Positions 58,955 to 64,000 of a stretch of DNA of 64,000 nt are shown here, piece after piece; the stretch's first letter is position 1; each line of letters starts with the position of its first letter. Both the position numbers and the translations under genes were made by a program. The DNA is from Actinomycetales bacterium Actino_02. Its GTDB lineage: Bacteria > Actinomycetota > Actinomycetes > Propionibacteriales > Propionibacteriaceae. The notes under the pieces are model-generated. The model was not told the origin of the DNA. It was given only the letters and a program-made list of their open reading frames with translations, and did no database searches. The stretch spans positions 1 through 64,000 of the forward strand of contig LUYM01000016.1 of NCBI GenBank assembly GCA_001603275.1, read 5' to 3'.

Positions 58955-61165
58955 TTGAAATTCAGTCTGAAGACCGCACAGCTCTCCGCCTGGGTGGAGC
59001 GCGGCGTCGCCCTGTTCTGCCTCGGCACCCTGATCCCGGCCGCCTTCGCTGCCGCCGGTCAGGTGCCCTATCTGGCCACCTGGTGGCTGGCCGTCGTGGG
59101 TGGCGGGATCATCGTGGCCAGCCTGGGAATGATGGTGTTCAGCTTCCTGGGCCGCAGTCTGAACCTGTGGGCGATGGCGTATGTGGTGCTGGTCACCGTG
59201 GGCTTGGTCACCTGGCCGTGGGCCTGGCAGTCCACCTCGCCGGCCTCCAGCAGTCCGTGGATCTGGATGTGCCTGGGGGTCGCGTCGATCTGTCTGGCCG
59301 TGACCATGGGGACGGCCTGGGGCCTGGGCTACGCGATCGTGGCCGGGATTCTGTTCGCGGTGATTCGGATGACCCCGTCCGGACAAGGGGCTCCGCTGTT
59401 GGGTGCGGTCCAGGACATGATCGTCTTGGTGATGAACGCCGCCGTTGTGATCGTGGCCCTCGGAGTGGTCGGCAACTCGTTCAAGGACTTGGACGAGATC
59501 GAGGAGAACTCGCGGCGCGAAGCGACCGCGGCCGCCATCGAGGACGCCCTGCTGGAGGAGCGGCATCGGCTGGACGGCATCGTCCACGACGAAGTCATGA
59601 CCACCTTGGTCGCGGCCGCCAATCACCCCGACGATCAGGCGGTGGCTCAGCAGGCCCAACGTGCCGTGGAGCGACTGGCGCAAGCCGAGGCGCCCACCGA
59701 GGCCCGATTGCCGGTGACCGGTGACCAACTGACCTGGCTGGTCAGCGATGTGGTCTCCACGCTCGTCCCGCAGTCGCGATTCACCTCGCAACTGGAAGAC
59801 ATCCTGGTGCCTCAGCCGGTGGCCAGCACCCTGGGCATGGTGGTGCGTGAGGTGGCCCTGAACGTGGCCAAGCACGCCCAGGCGGAGAAGGTCGAGGTCA
59901 GCCTGACCAGTCCGGCGCACGGTGCGGTCGAAATCACCATCGCCGACGACGGCATCGGCTTCGACCCCGATCTGGTGCCGAAGCGGCGCCTGGGCCTGCA
60001 GGTCTCGGTGGTCTACCGGATGTGGGCGATCGGCGGCCATGCCGAGATTCGTTCGGCCCCCGGTGAGGGCACCGTCGTCACCCTGACCTGGACGCCCACC
60101 GAGGAGCTGGTGGCCACCGACTCCGAGGGTTCGCCCGGACGTCGGCCGCGGCGCGGCATGCCCGACATTCCGGACCTATCGCGTCCGATGCTGGTGCGGC
60201 TGGTCTGGGTGCTGGTCGCGCTGCAGTTCCTGCTCGGCTGGACGAGCCTGGACCAGGTCACCGCCGTGTGGCCGGTGTTCCTGGCCCAAGGCCTGGCTGC
60301 GGTGGCCACCGCGGTCACCCTGTGGCACTCGGAAGAGCATCCGATGAGTGTCGGCAGGGCCACAGCTGTGGTGGCCATGCTGCTGGCCCTGACTCTGATC
60401 GTCCAGTCGGTTCTGCCGCAGGGTTATTGGCCCGGCTATGCCACCTGGCACAGCACGGTGGTGATGGTCCTGCTGGTTGCCGTGCTGGTTCGCGGCCAGG
60501 AGCGGATCGCCTGGGCCGGGGTCGTCCTGTATGCGCTGGTGTCGGCGGTCTGGGCGATCAGCCGCGGCCTGGAAGTGGGCGACACCCTACGGGTCGGCTT
60601 CGGGCCGTTCTCCTGGATGCTGGTGGCGCAGCTGCTGCAGGCCTGGCTGATCGACATGGGCGATCGGATGAACACCTCGCGTCGCTCGTCGGCTCAGGCC
60701 AACAAGGCGATCGCCCAGAGCTTCTCCAAGCTGGTCCTGCGCGATGTGTGGCTCACCCAGTTGCGCGCCCAGGTCGGCCCACTGCTGAACCGCATCGCGG
60801 ACCCCGATTACGTGCTGACCGCGGAGGAGCGGGCCAACTGCCTGGCGCAGGAGAGCCGGCTTCGTGATGCCATGCGCGCCGGAAACCTGGTCACCGAGCT
60901 CACCTCGGACGCGATCGAAGTGGCGCGGGGACGTGGCGTGGATGTCCGGCTGGTGGATAGCCGGGGCACTAGACTTCCCGAAGATGTTCGCACTGCATTG
61001 ACCCGCCATCTCGGCCGGTTGCTGACCGACAGCTCAACCAAGAGAGTGGTTGCCCGAGCTGCGCCGGAGGGCTACGAGGACGTGGTGACGGTACTGGCGG
61101 TGCGTGAGGATGGCAGCAGCGAGCTGATCGGCTTGGATGCAAGCGGCAAGGCGAGCACGAAGTAG
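58955..61165 (+). CDS. Large membrane sensor histidine kinase with duplicated membrane modules
   Basis: 736 aa from TTG at 58955 (AGGTAGG upstream). Residues about 10-185: membrane domain. About 185-390: DHp/HATPase, with likely phosphoacceptor His in EERHRLDGIVHDEVMTTL, N-box REVALNVAKHAQAEKV and DDGIGFDPDLVPKRRLGLQVSV. After the kinase a second hydrophobic block (about 415-580) and a C-terminal helical domain (about 590-736) follow. A kinase core between two membrane blocks is uncommon. The partner regulator lies 11 bp downstream. The signal is unknown. Confidence 0.82.
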   Translation: MKFSLKTAQLSAWVERGVALFCLGTLIPAAFAAAGQVPYLATWWLAVVGGGIIVASLGMMVFSFLGRSLNLWAMAYVVLVTVGLVTWPWAWQSTSPASSSPWIWMCLGVASICLAVTMGTAWGLGYAIVAGILFAVIRMTPSGQGAPLLGAVQDMIVLVMNAAVVIVALGVVGNSFKDLDEIEENSRREATAAAIEDALLEERHRLDGIVHDEVMTTLVAAANHPDDQAVAQQAQRAVERLAQAEAPTEARLPVTGDQLTWLVSDVVSTLVPQSRFTSQLEDILVPQPVASTLGMVVREVALNVAKHAQAEKVEVSLTSPAHGAVEITIADDGIGFDPDLVPKRRLGLQVSVVYRMWAIGGHAEIRSAPGEGTVVTLTWTPTEELVATDSEGSPGRRPRRGMPDIPDLSRPMLVRLVWVLVALQFLLGWTSLDQVTAVWPVFLAQGLAAVATAVTLWHSEEHPMSVGRATAVVAMLLALTLIVQSVLPQGYWPGYATWHSTVVMVLLVAVLVRGQERIAWAGVVLYALVSAVWAISRGLEVGDTLRVGFGPFSWMLVAQLLQAWLIDMGDRMNTSRRSSAQANKAIAQSFSKLVLRDVWLTQLRAQVGPLLNRIADPDYVLTAEERANCLAQESRLRDAMRAGNLVTELTSDAIEVARGRGVDVRLVDSRGTRLPEDVRTALTRHLGRLLTDSSTKRVVARAAPEGYEDVVTVLAVREDGSSELIGLDASGKASTK

Positions 61166-61176
61166 GGCAGGGACAG

Positions 61177-61824
61177 ATGATCAACACCGCCGTAATCGAT
61201 GACCACGAGGCCATCCGGATCGGAATGGCCGCGGCACTGGATGCGAATCCCGGACACCAGGTGACCCTGGTGGGCGGTGCCGGCACCGTCGACGAGTTCC
61301 TGGCTCAGGACGTCCCGGCTGATGTCGTGCTGCTCGACCTGCAGCTGGACGACGGCTCCGACCCGCTCGACAACACCGAGCGGCTGATTGATGCCGGCTA
61401 CAAGGTGCTGGTCTACTCGATCGCCGACAACGTCAGACTGCTGCGCCGGGCGCTGGCCGGTGGTGCTGCCGGAGTGTGCCGCAAGGCTGAACCGCTGGCG
61501 GTGACGCTGGCTTCGATCGAGGCCGTGTCCGAGGGCCAGGTCGTGATCAGCCAAGAGATCCTTGCCGCGATCGAGGGTGACGCCTCCTACGTGGCGGCGA
61601 ACCTCGGTCCGCGTGAGCGCGAGGTGCTGGCGCTGTACGCCGGTGGCTTCGAAGTTCCCGAAGTCGCCGAGCGGCTGACCATCACCGAGAACAGCGTCAA
61701 GGAGTACCTGAAGCGGATCCGGGTGAAGTACACCAATGTGAACCGCCCTGCGGCCAGCAAGCTGGATCTGTTCCGCCGGGCCATCGAGGACGGCATCGTC
61801 CCGCCGGTCGAGCCGCACCAGTAA
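61177..61824 (+). CDS. NarL-type response regulator
   Basis: 215 aa. Receiver: VIDDHEA (acidic pair, about 7-9), DVVLLDLQLDDGSDP (Asp about 53), GVCRKAEPL (Lys about 106). LuxR-type HTH (about 148-200: LGPREREVLALYAGGFEVPEVAERLTITENSVKEYLKRIRVKY). Partner of the large kinase upstream. A strong terminator follows. Confidence 0.92.
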   Translation: MINTAVIDDHEAIRIGMAAALDANPGHQVTLVGGAGTVDEFLAQDVPADVVLLDLQLDDGSDPLDNTERLIDAGYKVLVYSIADNVRLLRRALAGGAAGVCRKAEPLAVTLASIEAVSEGQVVISQEILAAIEGDASYVAANLGPREREVLALYAGGFEVPEVAERLTITENSVKEYLKRIRVKYTNVNRPAASKLDLFRRAIEDGIVPPVEPHQ

Positions 61825-61836
61825 CCAGACAAAGCA

Positions 61837-61867
61837 CGAGGCCCCGTCCGTTATGGACGGGGCCTCG
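61837..61867. terminator. Strong bidirectional terminator
   Basis: CGAGGCCCCGTCC (61837-61849) pairs with GGACGGGGCCTCG (61855-61867), 5-nt loop, between convergent genes ending at 61824 and 61882. Confidence 0.85.
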
Positions 61868-61881
61868 TCGCGTCTATCGAT

Positions 61882-62439
61882 TCAGTACCAGCCGTGGGCC
61901 CGCTTGTAGGACCAGGCCTGGCACGGGGTGCCGTAGCGGGTCTTCACGTAGTTCAGGCCCCAGGCGAGCTGGGTGGCCGGATTCGTCCGCCAATCCGCGC
62001 CGTAGGCGGCCATCCGCTTGCCGGGAAGCGCCTGCGGAATGCCGTAGGCGGAGGAGTGCGGGTTGTCCGCCGTCACCTGCCAGCGGCTTTCCTGGGTGAT
62101 GATCCGGTCGTAGCAGGCGAACTCGTCCGAGCCCCAGCCGTACCAGTTCTGCATCATCTGGCTGGCAATCTCGCGCGGATCGGTGGTGCCGGGCTCATAG
62201 CCCATTTCCTGCACCTTCTGCTGGTGCAGCGCCTCGAGGCTGGCATGGTGCTGCGCGATGGCGGCCTGCTCGGCTGCCAGCAGATGGGCGCGGTAGGCGG
62301 CAGCCTCGCTGGTGAAGCTGACCGAGACCGCTGACGTAGCGCCGGTGTCGATGATCGGCATCGCATATGCGGGGACGCCACAGGCAAGTCCGGTTGCGGT
62401 GGCTATGGCGATCACCGCTGCGCGCAACGTGCCTGGCAC
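61882..62439 (-). CDS. Exported lytic-transglycosylase-like (SLT/APF-type) protein
   Basis: 185 aa, GTG start. Signal peptide (about 1-26, ending PAYAM). A helical linker (about 45-80) precedes a C-terminal lysozyme-like domain (about 95-185): WYGWGSDEFACYDRIITQESRWQVTADNPHSSAYGIPQALPGKRM, with the putative catalytic Glu in TQES and the SSAYGIPQA motif, like aggregation-promoting-factor proteins. It likely acts on peptidoglycan. N-terminus start is not certain. Confidence 0.8.
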   Translation of the reverse strand: MPGTLRAAVIAIATATGLACGVPAYAMPIIDTGATSAVSVSFTSEAAAYRAHLLAAEQAAIAQHHASLEALHQQKVQEMGYEPGTTDPREIASQMMQNWYGWGSDEFACYDRIITQESRWQVTADNPHSSAYGIPQALPGKRMAAYGADWRTNPATQLAWGLNYVKTRYGTPCQAWSYKRAHGWY

Positions 62440-62559
62440 AAGCCGGATTCTTTCACATGAGAGTCTCTCAGGCTACGTTCAGGCGCGCGATTTCGCGTGG
62501 TGGACGCCTGGTCCGCTGGTCGGCTCGGTCCCGGGCCGCAGACTGGCTAGCCTGGGATG

Positions 62560-63645
62560 GTGTTCCTGCAGGTGACCGAGGACGAACGGCTGGCCGCGGC
62601 CCTGGCTGAGGCGATGGCCGGCGGCCCTCCGGTGACCCCGCAGGCGCCGCCGACGGCGATGGCTGCCGTCCGGCCGCAGCTCCCGGTGACCGAACCCGGT
62701 GCGGCGGTGGTGGTGGCCACGTCCGGGTCGACCGGTGAGCCGAAGGCTGTCGTCCTGACCGGCTCCGCTCTGGAGTTCTCGGCGCGCGCCACCCACGACC
62801 GACTGGGTGGACCAGGGGAGTGGGTCTGCGCGCTGCCCACCCACTACGTGGCCGGTCTGATGACCGTGGTGCGCTCGGTGGTGGCCGGCCGCGGGCTGCG
62901 CTTCACCGCACCCGACCTGTCCGAGCTGCCCAGACCGGGAGAGCGCAGCTATCTTTCCCTCGTAGCCACCCAGCTGCACCGGGCGATGGCGCACCCCGGG
63001 CAACGCGACCTGCTGCGCGGCTACGCCGGAGTGCTGATCGGCGGCAGCGCCGTCCCCGACGGGTTGCGTGAACAGGCATTGGCGGCCGGCATTCCGGTGG
63101 TGACCACCTATGGGATGAGCGAGACCGCCGGCGGCTGCGTCTACGACGGCATCCCGTTGACCGGAGTCGGGGTAGAGGTGGCCGGGGAACGACTCGGCCT
63201 GCGTGGGCCGATGGCCTTCGCCGGATACCGGCTGCGTCCGGACCTCACCGCTCAGATCCTGGACGGCGATCTGGTCTGGACGAATGACCGCGGACGGATC
63301 GGTGCGGACGGCCGGCTGCAGGTGCTGGGCCGCTTCGATGACGTGGTGATCAGCGGGGGAGAGAAGGTCGACCTGGCGGCGGCTCAGCGGCTCTGTGACG
63401 AGCTGATCGCCCCGGGGGAAGCCCCCGTGGTGTTGCTGGCCGTGCCCGATGTGCAGTGGGGCGTCCGGGTGGTGGCGGTGACCACGGGCGGGTGGCAATT
63501 GGACGATCTGAACGCCCGGTTGCGGGGACGAATCGGCCGGGCCGGGCTACCCAAGGAATTGCGGCAGGTGGCCGAACTGGCGTACACATCGACGGGCAAG
63601 ATCGATCGGGCGGCCCTCATCGCCGCCTGGCAGGACGAAGGGTGA
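62560..63645 (+). CDS. menE: o-Succinylbenzoate-CoA ligase (menaquinone synthesis)
   Basis: 361 aa, short AMP-forming ligase. P-loop VATSGSTGEPKAVVLTG (about 52-68), ALPTHYVAGLM, A5 TYGMSETAGGCVYDG, A7/A8 GDLVWTNDRGRIGADGRLQVLGRFDDVVISGGEKVD, A10 TSTGKIDR. This is the compact MenE of actinobacteria. GTG at 62560 has a TAGCCT box exactly six bases upstream, so leaderless; ATG at 62557 is the alternative. Followed two bases later by menA. Confidence 0.92.
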   Translation: MFLQVTEDERLAAALAEAMAGGPPVTPQAPPTAMAAVRPQLPVTEPGAAVVVATSGSTGEPKAVVLTGSALEFSARATHDRLGGPGEWVCALPTHYVAGLMTVVRSVVAGRGLRFTAPDLSELPRPGERSYLSLVATQLHRAMAHPGQRDLLRGYAGVLIGGSAVPDGLREQALAAGIPVVTTYGMSETAGGCVYDGIPLTGVGVEVAGERLGLRGPMAFAGYRLRPDLTAQILDGDLVWTNDRGRIGADGRLQVLGRFDDVVISGGEKVDLAAAQRLCDELIAPGEAPVVLLAVPDVQWGVRVVAVTTGGWQLDDLNARLRGRIGRAGLPKELRQVAELAYTSTGKIDRAALIAAWQDEG

Positions 63646-63647
63646 GC

Positions 63648-64000
63648 ATGGCCACAATCAGCGACTGGATCGAGGGCGCGCGTCCGAGGACCCTCCCGGC
63701 GGCCGTCGCTCCGGTACTGGCCGGCAGCGGCGTGGCCTGGTTCGCCGGGGGCTTCGATCCCGTGCTGGCCGGCCTGGCCCTCGTGGTCTCGCTGGCTCTG
63801 CAGCTCGGCGTCAACTACGCCAACGACTACTCCGACGGGATCCGCGGCACCGACGCCGATCGGGTCGGCCCGCTGCGCCTTGTCGGTTCCGGGCTCGTCG
63901 AGCCGCGCTGGGTGCGCGCGGCCGCGGTGAGCTGCTTCGCTGTGGCGGCGCTGGCCGGCCTGACTGCGGTCTGGATCACCGGAGACTGGTGGTTGCTCGG
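63648..64000 (+). CDS. menA: 1,4-dihydroxy-2-naphthoate polyprenyltransferase, 5' part
   Basis: Runs off the window end; the first 117 codons are visible. WIEGARPRTLPAAVAPVLAGSG start and the UbiA-family prenyl-diphosphate site NYANDYSDGIRGTDADRVGPLRLVGSGL are diagnostic of MenA. Starts two bases after menE, so the two form a menaquinone operon. Confidence 0.95.
   Translation, partial: MATISDWIEGARPRTLPAAVAPVLAGSGVAWFAGGFDPVLAGLALVVSLALQLGVNYANDYSDGIRGTDADRVGPLRLVGSGLVEPRWVRAAAVSCFAVAALAGLTAVWITGDWWLL

Noticed and set aside
1-64000. tRNA/rRNA genes, prophage, defence islands
   Set aside because: No cloverleaf-like or rRNA-like sequence was seen, no phage structural genes, and no restriction, CRISPR-associated or toxin-antitoxin pair. 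The only nuclease-like hit (NERD-like, 33893-34891) lacks the expected Lys and stands alone.

Overview
The window is high-GC DNA with actinobacterial features: HisKA_3-type two-component systems, a DUF5997 gene, a FadR-type lactate regulator, menaquinone genes, SigB/SigF-type promoters and many start codons that sit just downstream of TANNNT boxes (leaderless style). A facultative or anaerobic member of the Actinomycetota, perhaps near Propionibacteriaceae, fits. The genus cannot be fixed from the sequence alone.

Layout. 1-2647: an IS3-family element (1-1295) whose right end sits inside the helix-turn-helix codons of a membrane-anchored LuxR-type regulator. 3115-7810: a VIT-family transporter, a DesK/NarL-type two-component pair, an FxLYD protein, and a DUF5997 gene divergent from a LysR substrate-binding-domain protein that lacks an HTH. 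7738-13062: a 1774-residue surface protein with four 501-bp YDG/Ig-like repeats fused to a polytopic membrane domain. 13249-26820: an intact paralogue of the membrane LuxR regulator, divergent from a ten-gene carnitine-type (cai/fix) gene cluster. The cluster contains two MFS transporters, an alpha/beta hydrolase, caiA, caiB, fixA, fixB, caiC, a MaoC-type hydratase, fixC and fixX. It resembles the enterobacterial crotonobetaine/carnitine reduction pathway, but CaiT is apparently replaced by MFS carriers and CaiD by a hot-dog hydratase.

27028-33836: a stress island (DUF892, acidic proteins, Rho-N-like protein, SDR, CsbD, a 33-residue membrane peptide, PAS/ANTAR regulator, YHS protein, SigB/SigF-like sigma factor). 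Six of its transcription units carry a GTTT-N15/16-GGGTAY-type promoter, so a local general-stress regulon can be read from the DNA. 33893-43823: a NERD-like protein, a 2-hydroxyacid dehydrogenase, a DUF218/Ig-like secreted protein, a G5-domain protein, a large membrane/left-handed-helix protein resembling the terminal region of Pls-type NRPS with a degenerate PPTase-like tail, and a DsbA/VKOR pair.

43843-47596: lutR divergent from lutABC (lactate oxidation) with a perfect FadR-type operator. 47597-50444: small membrane proteins, a ribbon-helix-helix remnant and a REP-like repeat. 50634-53708: a DHA2-type MFS exporter with its TetR repressor and operator, and a secreted serine protease. 53728-56314: alanine dehydrogenase and a YtcJ-like amidohydrolase. 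56443-58946: an FMN riboswitch upstream of a RibXY-like riboflavin ABC uptake pair and a dCMP-deaminase-like gene. 58955-64000: a second two-component system, a lytic-transglycosylase-like protein, menE and the start of menA. No tRNA, rRNA, CRISPR array or prophage was seen.
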